A stretch of DNA of 11,494 nt from CAZAJS01 sp964485635 (GTDB lineage Bacteria > Pseudomonadota > Gammaproteobacteria > Francisellales > Francisellaceae). Below are positions 1 through 7,157 of this stretch, one piece after another; the first letter of the stretch is position 1; every line of letters begins with the position of its first letter. Position numbers and translations under genes: made by a program. Under the pieces are notes generated by a model that ran no database searches, had not been told where the DNA came from, and saw only the letters and a list, made by a program, of their open reading frames with translations. Location of the stretch: positions 1 through 11,494 of the forward strand of contig CAZAJS010000035.1 in the NCBI GenBank assembly GCA_964485635.1, read 5' to 3'.

Positions 1-1221
1 GTTTATATTCGCAATGGGCATGTTGAAACAATTGATAATAGCCATGGACAAGACTTATCAGTTTCTGTATTTGACCAACACAAAACAGGAACGGCACATA
101 CAACAGATATTAGTCAGCAAAGTATCCAACGTATTATCCAACATGCCTGCCAAATTGCCCATCATACTCAACCTGACCCTTTTGCAGGATTAGTATCGAA
201 AACGGCCCTAGCAAACCCAGTCGTTCAATTACCCTTTTTAACAAAACAATCATTTAATATTGATTTTAATACCATGATTGCTTGGGCGAAAAACTGTGAA
301 AAGCTAGCATGTGATGATCCAGCGGTTGATGCATCTGAAGGTTTGTCCTTTGATTTTAACATTAGCTGGCAAGGTTATGCCAATAGCCATGGATTTATGG
401 ATGTTTATCCAGAGACAACAACCAGTATTAGCTTGTCAGTGATTGGGCATGATCAAGCTGATGGAATGCAAAGTGGCCAGGCAATGTTTGTTACAAGAAG
501 CGCTCAACAATGGCCGAGTCAACAAACCATTGCTAATGAAGCTGTTAATCAATTAAAAGCCCGGCTTAACCCTCAAAAAGTGGTAACTGGCAATTACCCC
601 GTTATTGTCACACCCAGTGTTGCAAAACAATTTATTGGGGCGTTGCTTCAAGGAATTAGTGGACAAAAGCAATATCAACAAGCGACATTTTTATATCAAA
701 AACAAGGCCAATTTGTTTGCCCAAATCATTTAAGTATTATTGAAGACCCTTATTTACCAGATGGGTTAGGCTCACGTCCTTATGATAATGAGGGAGTTGC
801 CATGAGACGTAGTTTTATTGTCAAAAATGGCATCTTACAGCGTTATTTATTAAGTAGTTATTCAGCCAGACAGCTTGGTTTAGAAACAACCGGTAATGCC
901 GGTGGCATTAGTAATGTCCTCATTACATCAAAAAATACCATGGCACAAGCATCCATGATTCAACAAATATCACAGGGTGTGATGATTGATTCTGTTATGG
1001 GACAAGGATTAGATTTAAATACGGGGAATTATTCTCAAGGTGCCAGCGGTTATTGGATTGAAAATGGTGTCATCCAACACCCGATTGATAATTTTACTAT
1101 GGCAGGGAATATGGCAGATTTATTGCAGCAAATTGATACAATAGGGTCAGATATTTGTAAAAATGGCGCGATTCAGATAGGATCTTTGAAATTATCCCAA
1201 GTCCATATTGCAGGTGAGTGA
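1..1221 (+). CDS. pmbA: PmbA/TldE metalloprotease subunit, 5' end outside window
   Basis: The frame is open from base 1, so the gene begins before the window; the internal ATG at 274 is not the start. About 406 residues are present and, by comparison with the ~450-residue E. coli protein, roughly 50 N-terminal residues are missing. The sequence follows PmbA along its length: an early YIRNGHVETID stretch, SPDP-like TQPDPFAG near residue 60, then SSYSARQLGLETTGNAGG, GQGLDLNTGNYSQGASG and the terminal VHIAGE (E. coli ends in IAGQ). In the known family, TldE pairs with TldD to form a cytosolic heterodimeric protease that degrades unfolded peptides, trims microcin B17 precursor and processes CcdA; TldE itself lacks the HExxxH metal site, which lies in TldD. 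No tldD is visible here. The next gene starts 93 bp downstream on the same strand. Confidence 0.95.
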   Translation, partial: VYIRNGHVETIDNSHGQDLSVSVFDQHKTGTAHTTDISQQSIQRIIQHACQIAHHTQPDPFAGLVSKTALANPVVQLPFLTKQSFNIDFNTMIAWAKNCEKLACDDPAVDASEGLSFDFNISWQGYANSHGFMDVYPETTTSISLSVIGHDQADGMQSGQAMFVTRSAQQWPSQQTIANEAVNQLKARLNPQKVVTGNYPVIVTPSVAKQFIGALLQGISGQKQYQQATFLYQKQGQFVCPNHLSIIEDPYLPDGLGSRPYDNEGVAMRRSFIVKNGILQRYLLSSYSARQLGLETTGNAGGISNVLITSKNTMAQASMIQQISQGVMIDSVMGQGLDLNTGNYSQGASGYWIENGVIQHPIDNFTMAGNMADLLQQIDTIGSDICKNGAIQIGSLKLSQVHIAGE

Positions 1222-1314
1222 ATAAAATCCCGATGATTTAAATAGCTTGTCTGATAGCAATCAATTAAGTTACAGTGGAAGTACCATCATTAGCTAAGCG
1301 TTTAAAAAAATCAC

Positions 1315-1644
1315 ATGGATTTACCTTGTTTAGATGTTAAGACATTCGCCTATTATCGACAGCACCATCTTGACTATCAATTAATTGATGTGCGACAACC
1401 AAACGAATTAGCCGTTTGTCAATTACCTGAAGCGATTCATTGCCCCTTTAATGGGCAATTAGATGTATTTGATTCATGGATTGATCAACATCACTGCCCT
1501 GTTATTGTTATGTGTCATCATGGCATTCGTAGTGCCCACATTGTGGCATATTTAAAACATTATGGGGCAGAATCTGTGTTTAATCTGACAGGTGGCATTG
1601 ATGCTTGGGCACTGCACATTGACCCGACTTGTCCGCGGTATTAA
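1315..1644 (+). CDS. single-domain rhodanese sulfurtransferase
   Basis: A 109-residue protein consisting of one rhodanese domain. It shows LIDVRQPNE (residues 23-31), the active-site loop CHHGIRS with nucleophile Cys67, and the closing NLTGGIDAWA (90-99). Rhodaneses carry a persulfide on the loop cysteine and pass sulfane sulfur to acceptors such as cyanide or thiols; the physiological acceptor cannot be told from sequence. No signal peptide or membrane segment is present, so it should be cytosolic. The ATG at 1315 is the first possible start, because an in-frame stop lies at 1303-1305. No clear Shine-Dalgarno precedes it, only an A-rich run, so translation may be modest. The selO start follows 19 bp after the stop, which suggests co-transcription. 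Confidence 0.9.
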   Translation: MDLPCLDVKTFAYYRQHHLDYQLIDVRQPNELAVCQLPEAIHCPFNGQLDVFDSWIDQHHCPVIVMCHHGIRSAHIVAYLKHYGAESVFNLTGGIDAWALHIDPTCPRY

Positions 1645-1663
1645 AGTAATATAAGGAATTTCA

Positions 1664-3142
1664 TTGACATTATATCATCGACTTCATTCAAATTTATCTT
1701 ATCAAACATTACCATCACTATTTTATTCAAAAACGAGTCTAACACCAACCTTATGCCCTAAACTTATTGCTTGGAATGAACCAGTAGCACAACAGCTTGG
1801 TTTACATCAGTTAAACATTGATCAAATTCAACAAATTTTTTCGGGCAATCAAAAACTTGAAAATAGTGAGTATTTGGCATTAGCGTATGCGGGGCATCAA
1901 TTTGGCCATTTTGTTCCTCAATTAGGTGATGGCCGAGCTGTTTTATTAGGAACTTTTCTAGATACAAATGGTCAACCATTTGATATTCAATTAAAAGGCA
2001 GTGGCCCAACAGAATTTTCTCGGGGTGGTGATGGTCGTAGCCCTTTAGGGCCTGTATTACGTGAATATTTGATAAGCCAAGCTATGGAAGCATTCAATAT
2101 TCCAACAACCCGTGCCTTAGCCGCCATCGCAACAGGACAATCAATACAAAGGCATCAGTTATCACCAGGTGGTGTGTTGACTCGAGTCGCTAAAAGTCAT
2201 ATTCGTATTGGGACGTTTGAATATGCTGCGGTTTATGGTGGAACAAACATGGTGAAAAAATTAGCTGATTATGTCATTGAAAGACATTTTCCGGATCTGC
2301 GTCATACGAGTGCACCTTATCAGGCATTACTTGAAAAAATCATATCTTTACAGGCTAATTTGATAGCAAAATGGATGTCTGTTGGTTTTATTCATGGTGT
2401 GATGAATACGGATAATAGTGCGATTAGTGGTGAAACGCTTGATTATGGTCCTTGTGCATTTATGGACGAATATCATCCAGAGACTGTATTTAGTTCAATT
2501 GACCGATTTGGCCGATATCGCTATGAAAATCAACCTCACATAGCCCAATGGAATTTAGGTCGTCTTGCTGAGGCATTAATGGATTTATTAGGGACAACCA
2601 GTACTGAGGGGATAACAATAGCCAATACATTGCTTGCAGAATTTCAACCGCAATATCAACAAGCGTGGTATCATTTGATGTTACAAAAAATTGGCTTGCA
2701 AGATCAGTGTGTGGACAATCACACATTAGTAGATGATTTGTTAACATTAATGCAACAAACACAATCAGATTTTACGAATACATTTATTGGATTAACCCAT
2801 TGGCTTGATCCTGAAAAAAATCATCAACCATGGTTGAATGGTCTTTTGTTGACTCATCCTCAATGGCATGATTGGCTGGCACGTTGGCAAACTCAATTAT
2901 CGAAACAAACCATCAGTCAACACCGACTTTTAGCACAATTAAGACAAACTAATCCGGTTATGATTCCACGCAACCATTTAGTTGAACAAGCTATTGATGC
3001 CGCTGAGCACGATGCGAATTTTGAGCCATTTAATAAGTTATTAAAGGCTGTGACAAATCCTTATCAAATTCCGGTTCAACAAGCCTATACGATGCCACCA
3101 ACAGATAAGCAAAAAATCAGGCGAACATTTTGTGGGACTTAA
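1664..3142 (+). CDS. selO: SelO family protein adenylyltransferase (YdiU/UPF0061)
   Basis: 492 residues, full length for the family (E. coli YdiU is about 478). It uses a TTG start: AAGGA at 1653-1657 lies at good spacing upstream and no ATG fits the conserved N-terminus. SelO is a pseudokinase-fold enzyme that transfers AMP from ATP to Ser, Thr or Tyr of proteins and is linked to oxidative-stress responses. Visible elements are QLGDGRAVLLG (86-96), IQLKGSGPTEFSRGG with Lys111, Glu134 in VLREY, HGVMNTDN (244-251) supplying the catalytic-loop Asp/Asn, and DYGPCAFMD (260-268) in the DFG-like position. The C-terminus is FCGT with Cys490, the place where animal homologues carry selenocysteine. 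It follows the rhodanese by 19 bp and converges on yhiN, whose stop is 19 bp away. Confidence 0.96.
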   Translation: MTLYHRLHSNLSYQTLPSLFYSKTSLTPTLCPKLIAWNEPVAQQLGLHQLNIDQIQQIFSGNQKLENSEYLALAYAGHQFGHFVPQLGDGRAVLLGTFLDTNGQPFDIQLKGSGPTEFSRGGDGRSPLGPVLREYLISQAMEAFNIPTTRALAAIATGQSIQRHQLSPGGVLTRVAKSHIRIGTFEYAAVYGGTNMVKKLADYVIERHFPDLRHTSAPYQALLEKIISLQANLIAKWMSVGFIHGVMNTDNSAISGETLDYGPCAFMDEYHPETVFSSIDRFGRYRYENQPHIAQWNLGRLAEALMDLLGTTSTEGITIANTLLAEFQPQYQQAWYHLMLQKIGLQDQCVDNHTLVDDLLTLMQQTQSDFTNTFIGLTHWLDPEKNHQPWLNGLLLTHPQWHDWLARWQTQLSKQTISQHRLLAQLRQTNPVMIPRNHLVEQAIDAAEHDANFEPFNKLLKAVTNPYQIPVQQAYTMPPTDKQKIRRTFCGT

Positions 3143-3146
3143 AAAC

Positions 3147-3170
3147 GTTATTTATCGATGGTTAGATAAC
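3147..3170 (-). terminator. weak intrinsic terminator after yhiN
   Basis: Read on the minus strand, an 8-bp stem (one G-U pair) with an 8-nt loop overlaps the yhiN stop codon and is followed by GTTTTTAAG. The stem is AT-rich, so the call is tentative. On the plus strand no T-run follows it, so it would not serve selO equally well. Confidence 0.35.
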
Positions 3171-4352
3171 TTGCCCAGCAGCCCAACCTGATGACCACGC
3201 CCACTGAAAATTATACCCACCTAGCCACCCTGTTACATCAACAACCTCACCGATGAAATATAATTGATCAACATTTTTAGTTGCCATTGTTTTAGATGAT
3301 AAGGCATCAGTACAAACTCCGCCTAGTGTAACTTCCGCTGTTTTATAGCCTTCTGTTCCTGTAGGGACAAAGACCCAATTCGTAAAACATTCAGCGACGT
3401 GTTTTAACTGCTTATCTGGAATATTGGCTAATGTTTTTTCACTGATGTTAGGTTCAATAAAGCAGTCAATCAGTCGTTTAGGCAAAAAAGCGTTTAAAGC
3501 ATTTCTAACATTCATTCGTGGTGTTGTTTGTTTTTTTTCTAGCAATGATTCAAAAAGATCAATTTCAGGAACCAATGTAATATAAATGGCCTCACCCGGT
3601 TGCCAATAAGATGATATCTGCAAAATAGCAGGACCACTTAATCCACGATGTGTAAATAAAAGCTGCTCGTGAAACATGGTTCCACGTTGGTCTTGAACAT
3701 AGGCAGCAACTGCAATGCCACTTAAGTTTTGATAGGTTGCTTTTTCTTCAGCCGACCAAGTGAAAGGCACAAGCCCTGCTCTTTGCGGTAAGACAGGTAA
3801 ATCAAATTGGTTAGCGACATCATAACCAAACCCTGTTGCTCCCATTGTCGGAATCGATCGCCCCCCTGTGGCAATAACAAGACTTGAACAGGCAATTGCT
3901 TGACCGGTGTGAATGGTGATCAAAAAGCCCTGGTTACCTTGTTGTTTTATTGATGTCACTGAGGTATATAATTCAACGGTCACACCATAACGTTGGCATT
4001 CTGTTAATAGCATATTGACAATTGACTTTGCTTTATTATTACAAAAAAGTTGCCCTAATGTTTTTTCATGATAAGCAATCTGATAAGTTTCAACAAGCTG
4101 AATGAAATCCCATTGTGTATAACGCTTCAAAGCTGATTTACAAAAGTGTGGGTTCGCAGATAGATAACAACTTGGATTGACATGATAGTTTGTAAAATTA
4201 CAACGACCGCCGCCTGACATCAAAATTTTTTTGCCAACTTTATTTGCATGATCAATGACTAATACTCGACGTTGCCGTTTCCCTGCTTCAATCGCACACA
4301 TTAATCCAGCAGCGCCCGCGCCAATAATCACAGCATCATAAGTTGATTGCAT
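3162..4352 (-). CDS. yhiN: YhiN/BaiN-type FAD-dependent oxidoreductase (HI0933 family)
   Basis: 396 residues, the usual length (E. coli YhiN is about 400). The N-terminus has the FAD-binding Rossmann motif GAGAAG (11-16), followed by KKILMSGGGRCNFTN (41-55), a hallmark of this family. Further features are the mid-protein ATGGRSIPTMGATG and the C-terminal LYFIGEVVDVTGWLGGYN, with QWAWSSG after it, which closes the FAD site. No signal peptide or membrane helix is seen, so it is a cytosolic flavoprotein. The exact reaction is not settled for proteobacterial members; the name BaiN comes from a clostridial bile-acid enzyme, and that activity should not be assumed here. ATG at 4352 is supported by the conserved N-terminus, but its upstream AAAGG is distant (about 12 nt). 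It lies 142 bp downstream of ridA on the same strand. Confidence 0.93.
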   Translation of the reverse strand: MQSTYDAVIIGAGAAGLMCAIEAGKRQRRVLVIDHANKVGKKILMSGGGRCNFTNYHVNPSCYLSANPHFCKSALKRYTQWDFIQLVETYQIAYHEKTLGQLFCNNKAKSIVNMLLTECQRYGVTVELYTSVTSIKQQGNQGFLITIHTGQAIACSSLVIATGGRSIPTMGATGFGYDVANQFDLPVLPQRAGLVPFTWSAEEKATYQNLSGIAVAAYVQDQRGTMFHEQLLFTHRGLSGPAILQISSYWQPGEAIYITLVPEIDLFESLLEKKQTTPRMNVRNALNAFLPKRLIDCFIEPNISEKTLANIPDKQLKHVAECFTNWVFVPTGTEGYKTAEVTLGGVCTDALSSKTMATKNVDQLYFIGEVVDVTGWLGGYNFQWAWSSGWAAGQVI

Positions 4353-4396
4353 ATTGTCTAAAACCTTTTTATTTGATGATTAAGAAGATACATCTT

Positions 4397-4418
4397 TTTA
4401 GATGATCTATTATCTAAA
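4397..4418. repeat. short inverted repeat between ridA and yhiN
   Basis: Perfect 7-bp arms TTTAGAT and ATCTAAA are separated by 8 nt. There is no T-run in the right place on either strand, so it is not a clear terminator. It could be a regulatory or mRNA hairpin in the leader of yhiN. Confidence 0.4.
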
Positions 4419-4430
4419 TGGCTATATTGT

Positions 4431-4465
4431 GGTTGTATCAGTGATTTCATTTGTCTCATACAACC
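4431..4465. repeat. inverted repeat downstream of ridA
   Basis: Perfect 8-bp arms GGTTGTAT and ATACAACC are separated by 19 nt, and two further pairs form inside after one mismatch. It sits 30-64 bp past the ridA stop, in the ridA-yhiN gap. No U-tract follows on the minus strand, so it fits an RNA-stabilising or processing hairpin, or a protein-binding site, better than an intrinsic terminator. Confidence 0.5.
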
Positions 4466-4494
4466 TAAACAATAGATACACTTTAATTAGAAAA

Positions 4495-4902
4495 TTATAA
4501 AAATTCAGGGTCTTGTGCTGACTCAGAAACAAATGCAATGACTTCAATTTCAATACGAGCATCTTTCGGTAAACGTGCTACCTCAACACAAGAACGTGCT
4601 GGCATGCTTTGGTTAAAATATTGTTCATAAATTTTATTAAACGTTGCGAATTCATTCATATCAGCAATAAAACACATTGTTTTAACGACATGATCTAATG
4701 AGGATCCTGCCGCATTTAAAATTGCTTGGATATTTTTCATGATTTGGTGTGTTTGAGTTTCAATATCATCTCCAGCAAACTGGCCTTCAGTTGTTAAAGG
4801 TAATTGACCTGAAGTGTAAACCATTCCGTTAATCACCATTGCTTGTGAATAAGGGCCAATGGCAGATGGGGCAGCATCAGTATGTAATTTTTTTGCGCTC
4901 AT
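4495..4902 (-). CDS. ridA: RidA family enamine/imine deaminase
   Basis: 135 residues of the YjgF/YER057c/UK114 family. RidA is a cytosolic trimer that hydrolyses reactive enamine/imine intermediates, such as 2-aminoacrylate formed by PLP enzymes, to keto acids and ammonia. The diagnostic stretches are SAIGPYSQA (13-21), VYTSGQLPL, and PARSCVEVARLPKDARIEIE, with Arg103 aligning to the catalytic Arg105 of the E. coli protein, Cys105 to its reactive Cys107, and Glu118 to Glu120. The C-terminus is about ten residues longer (SESAQDPEFL) than E. coli RidA. The start is fixed by AGGAG at 4909-4913, 6-7 nt upstream. It has its own extended -10 promoter and is divergent from the hydrolase gene at 5020. 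Confidence 0.95.
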   Translation of the reverse strand: MSAKKLHTDAAPSAIGPYSQAMVINGMVYTSGQLPLTTEGQFAGDDIETQTHQIMKNIQAILNAAGSSLDHVVKTMCFIADMNEFATFNKIYEQYFNQSMPARSCVEVARLPKDARIEIEVIAFVSESAQDPEFL

Positions 4903-4945
4903 GATAAACTCCTTTCAATTTGGCTATTTATTTATTCTCTATTTT

Positions 4946-4974
4946 AGTGTAGCATTTTATATGAAAAACACCAA
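4946..4974 (-). promoter_or_regulatory. extended -10 sigma-70-type promoter of ridA
   Basis: On the minus strand, TTGGTG (4969-4974) and TACACT (4946-4951) are separated by exactly 17 nt, and TGC directly precedes the -10 hexamer. The predicted transcription start is near 4939, giving a leader of about 36 nt that contains the strong AGGAG site. Confidence 0.65.
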
Positions 4975-5019
4975 TTTTTTCTAGGAAACGACTCATCCGC
5001 TTTTGTAAGGAGTTTTTTT

Positions 5020-5595
5020 ATGACACATAGTTCAGCATTACTTGTTATCGATTTTATTAATGATATTTGCCACCCTGAAGGTAAACTTAGTCACAGCAGT
5101 ACAATGATTGAATCACATCTGACAGTTGAAAAAGCAAATCATGCCATTGCTTGGGCACGTGAGCATCAAATACCGATTATTGCAGTTAAAGTCGGCTTTT
5201 CGCCAAATTATTGTGAATGCCCAAGTCAATCACCTATTTTTAGTCAAGCACCAAAATTTAGAGCATTACAATTAGGAGCATGGGGGACTGATTTTTTAAC
5301 CGACTTAGCATTAGCTCCTGAAGATAAGGTCGTAATTAAGCATCGGATTAGTGCTTTTTATAACACTGATTTAACAAGCGTTTTATCCGCTAATCAGATT
5401 GATACACTTTATATTAGCGGGGTATCAACTAATATGACGGTCGAACTAACAGCCCGAGAAGCCCATGACCGTGACTATTACGTTACTATTATCTCAGATG
5501 CTTGCGCTGCAGCTGACATGCAAACGCATCAATCTTCATTGAATCATCTAAGCCGATTAGCTCAAGTGATTACAACAGATCAATTAAATAATTGA
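5020..5595 (+). CDS. isochorismatase-like cysteine hydrolase family protein, nucleophile Cys replaced by Thr
   Basis: 191 residues with the isochorismatase-like hydrolase fold. ALLVIDFINDI supplies the conserved Asp11 and VVIKHRISAF supplies Lys107. The GVSTNMTVELTAREAHDRDY block (134-153) is the usual nucleophile region, where most members read STNxCVE; here Thr140 occupies the Cys position. Members with the Asp-Lys-Cys triad hydrolyse amides (nicotinamide, N-carbamoyl compounds), whereas true isochorismatases such as PhzD and EntB act without Cys, so this may be a non-amidase or an altered enzyme. The substrate cannot be stated. AAGGAG at 5007-5012, 7 nt before the ATG, fixes the start. It is divergent from ridA; Rid proteins and such hydrolases are often neighbours in amide and pyrimidine degradation, but that link is inference here. 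Confidence 0.88.
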   Translation: MTHSSALLVIDFINDICHPEGKLSHSSTMIESHLTVEKANHAIAWAREHQIPIIAVKVGFSPNYCECPSQSPIFSQAPKFRALQLGAWGTDFLTDLALAPEDKVVIKHRISAFYNTDLTSVLSANQIDTLYISGVSTNMTVELTAREAHDRDYYVTIISDACAAADMQTHQSSLNHLSRLAQVITTDQLNN

Positions 5596-5651
5596 TAATT
5601 GTGTGTTATTCCGTAAAGATAAGCACTCGATCCAAATGCTTAATATTGAAT

Positions 5652-5930
5652 TTAAGATAAGTTTTGTTCAAATAAAGTACTTGTTATTTCTAAACGATTT
5701 TCTCCACGAACTTGAAATAATTGAAACATTTTATCTTGTGTATCACTGATTTTTGCTAACAATGTAATCCCATTATTTAGCTTAATAACCGCTTTATTGC
5801 CTTCGGTTTTGTAATCAACCTTTGCAATCGGGCTAACCAAATAATCATCAAGCCCAGCAATCAATCCTTTTAATTCAGATTCTTGATCAGCAATTGGTTT
5901 AATATATGTTGGTTGTTGTGAAAAAATCAT
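5652..5930 (-). CDS. small protein of unknown function, last gene of the thiolase-kdsB operon
   Basis: I do not recognise this 92-residue protein. It is supported as a gene by its position 18 bp after the kdsB stop on the same strand and by GGAG about 10 nt before its ATG. It has no signal peptide, membrane segment or cysteine. The N-terminal third is predicted helical and acidic (ESELKGLIAGLDDYL, 18-32). The rest alternates hydrophobic and polar residues (KAVIKLNNGITLLAKI, about 46-61; FQLFQVRGENRLEI, 69-82), as expected of a small beta-sheet domain. It probably lies in the cytosol. The context says only that it is co-expressed with KdsB and YcaR; no function is inferred. Confidence 0.75.
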   Translation of the reverse strand: MIFSQQPTYIKPIADQESELKGLIAGLDDYLVSPIAKVDYKTEGNKAVIKLNNGITLLAKISDTQDKMFQLFQVRGENRLEITSTLFEQNLS

Positions 5931-5948
5931 GATTTATTTACTCCATTA

Positions 5949-6734
5949 TTATTGTTGGTTGTCATTAGAATTTTCAAGCCATTGACAGACACGATTCAAG
6001 TCTGCTTCAGTATCCACCCCTGGTGGTGTGGCAGCATTTGCTGACGCTACAGTTATGGTATATCCATGCCATAAAAAACGCAACTGTTCAAGTGCTTCAT
6101 AATCTTCAAGCAAACAGGTATCAAGCTGGTCAAATGCTTTTAAAAAATGGGCTCGATAACCGTATAAGCCAATATGTCGTTGATAACCAGCTAGCTTTTG
6201 GGTTGCTAAAGCATTTGATTTTTCAAACGAGCCTCTTTGCCAAGGAATGGGTGCACGACTAAAGTAAAGCGCATGCCCTTGATGATTAACAATGACTTTA
6301 ACACAATTTGAGTCAAAAATTGAGTCAATGTCATGAATCGGTTCACTTAATGTTGCAATTGGGACTTGTGCGTCAGATTCTAACAGCTGGGCAACCTGTT
6401 GCACATTGGTTGGTGGAATGCATGGCTCATCCCCTTGAATATTCACAATAATATCCATGTCATGATAATTTTTTTGATGGGCCACTTCTGCTAACCGTGC
6501 AGTTCCTGACGTGTGTTGTGAGCTTGTCATGACGACTTGCCCCCCTATATTTTCGATACATGCTGCAATTTTTGCATCATCTGTTGCCACACATACGGAA
6601 TCAAAACCACATTTTAATGCTTGCCGATAAACATGAACAATCATAGGCTCGTGGCCAATATATCGTAGGGGTTTTTCTGGTAAACGCGTCGATTTTAATC
6701 GAGCAGGAATAATAATATGACGTTTGACACTCAT
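5949..6734 (-). CDS. kdsB: 3-deoxy-manno-octulosonate cytidylyltransferase (CMP-Kdo synthetase)
   Basis: 261 residues; the family is usually near 250. The enzyme activates Kdo with CTP to CMP-Kdo in the cytosol for transfer to lipid A in LPS synthesis. Visible motifs are the nucleotide-binding IPARLKSTRLPEKPL (9-23), NIQGDEPCI with metal-ligand Asp102, YFSRAPIPW (157-165), HIGLYGYRAHFL (187-198), EALEQLRFLWHG and PPGVDTEADL with Asp241, the second expected metal ligand. One oddity is TSGTAR at 75-80, where the family normally has SGTDR, so Ala79 replaces a usually conserved acidic residue. Its ATG overlaps the ycaR stop (ATGA), indicating translational coupling; the ycaR-kdsB order matches E. 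coli, but lpxK is not upstream here. Confidence 0.95.
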   Translation of the reverse strand: MSVKRHIIIPARLKSTRLPEKPLRYIGHEPMIVHVYRQALKCGFDSVCVATDDAKIAACIENIGGQVVMTSSQHTSGTARLAEVAHQKNYHDMDIIVNIQGDEPCIPPTNVQQVAQLLESDAQVPIATLSEPIHDIDSIFDSNCVKVIVNHQGHALYFSRAPIPWQRGSFEKSNALATQKLAGYQRHIGLYGYRAHFLKAFDQLDTCLLEDYEALEQLRFLWHGYTITVASANAATPPGVDTEADLNRVCQWLENSNDNQQ

Positions 6735-6919
6735 AACGCATCCACGGTTTCAAGTGATAATTTTTCTGCAGATTCGATTAACATAACAGGAATGCCATTT
6801 TCGATGGGGTATGCCAGCTTTTCTGCTTTGCAAATTAATCGTTGATGTTGTTTATCATAAACTAATGGCCCCTTACAGGCTGGACAAACTAAAATGGACA
6901 ATAATTTTTGATCAATCAT
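6731..6919 (-). CDS. ycaR: YcaR, Trm112-like small zinc-ribbon-type protein
   Basis: 62 residues starting MIDQKLLSILVCP. A longer in-frame reading from 7003 only translates the preceding tusA-like gene in another frame and is rejected: AAGGAT lies about 9 nt before 6919, and the family begins with exactly this sequence. The Trm112/UPF0434 pattern is clear: LLSILVCPACKGPLVY (6-21), LICKAEKLAYPIENGIPVML (28-47). It keeps CxxC (Cys12, Cys15) and a third Cys30. Trm112 proteins in eukaryotes and archaea activate methyltransferases; the role of bacterial YcaR is not established. It overlaps its upstream and downstream neighbours by 4 bp each (ATGA), so it is translated in a coupled chain with the TusA-like protein and KdsB. 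Confidence 0.93.
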   Translation of the reverse strand: MIDQKLLSILVCPACKGPLVYDKQHQRLICKAEKLAYPIENGIPVMLIESAEKLSLETVDAL

Positions 6920-7155
6920 GATATGGTATCCTTTTTTACGTAAAAAATATAATTTTGATCTTGCTGTTGTGTTGCAACGAGGTGATATCCATTGACACGG
7001 CATAGAGCAGGAATATCATGCTGCGTGCCAGGATCAGTACAAATTACTTTTAACATTTCATCAGTTTGTAACTGCTCAACGGCTTTCTGTGTTCGGATCA
7101 CAGGCATTGGACAAAGCAATTGTTTTAAATCAAGGGTTTTAATTGTCTGAGTCAT
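6916..7155 (-). CDS. tusA: TusA/SirA-like sulfur carrier protein
   Basis: 79 residues from the ATG at 7155; a start at 7170 would add five residues but has no ribosome site, whereas 7155 has CAGGT about 7 nt upstream and sits 2 bp after the preceding stop. The family motif LLCPMPVIRTQKA carries CPxP with Cys15, the persulfide-bearing residue, and TDPGTQHDIPALC (about 40-52) matches the conserved DPxxxxDIP block. TusA in E. coli receives sulfur from IscS and relays it via TusBCD and TusE to MnmA for 2-thiouridine in tRNA. Here it is directly downstream of a PP-loop thiolase, suggesting it is the dedicated sulfur donor for that enzyme; this is inference. The gene overlaps ycaR by 4 bp. Confidence 0.9.
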   Translation of the reverse strand: MTQTIKTLDLKQLLCPMPVIRTQKAVEQLQTDEMLKVICTDPGTQHDIPALCRVNGYHLVATQQQDQNYIFYVKKDTIS

Positions 7156-7157
7156 TG

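Noticed and set aside
274..276. ATG at 274 as the start of pmbA
   Set aside because: The frame is open to base 1 and the preceding residues match PmbA, so it is an internal methionine.
1247..1276. Possible promoter TTGTCT - 18 nt - TACAGT before the rhodanese gene
   Set aside because: Both hexamers match only 4/6 and the spacing is not ideal; too weak in AT-rich DNA to list.
1275..1340. Short GTG-initiated frame just before and across the rhodanese start
   Set aside because: About 20 codons in a frame different from the rhodanese, no ribosome site and no recognisable sequence.
1764..2009. Minus-strand open frames inside selO (1764-2009 and 2490-2762)
   Set aside because: They are antisense shadows of a full-length conserved gene and lack recognisable domains.
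5620..5642. Hairpin TAAGCA/TGCTTA between the convergent hydrolase and small-protein genes
   Set aside because: Only six base pairs with an 11-nt loop and no T-run; not enough to call a terminator.
6920..7003. An in-frame upstream extension of ycaR from 7003 adding 28 residues
   Set aside because: The extra residues are the tusA-like gene in another frame; the family begins at MIDQKLL, and a ribosome site precedes 6919.
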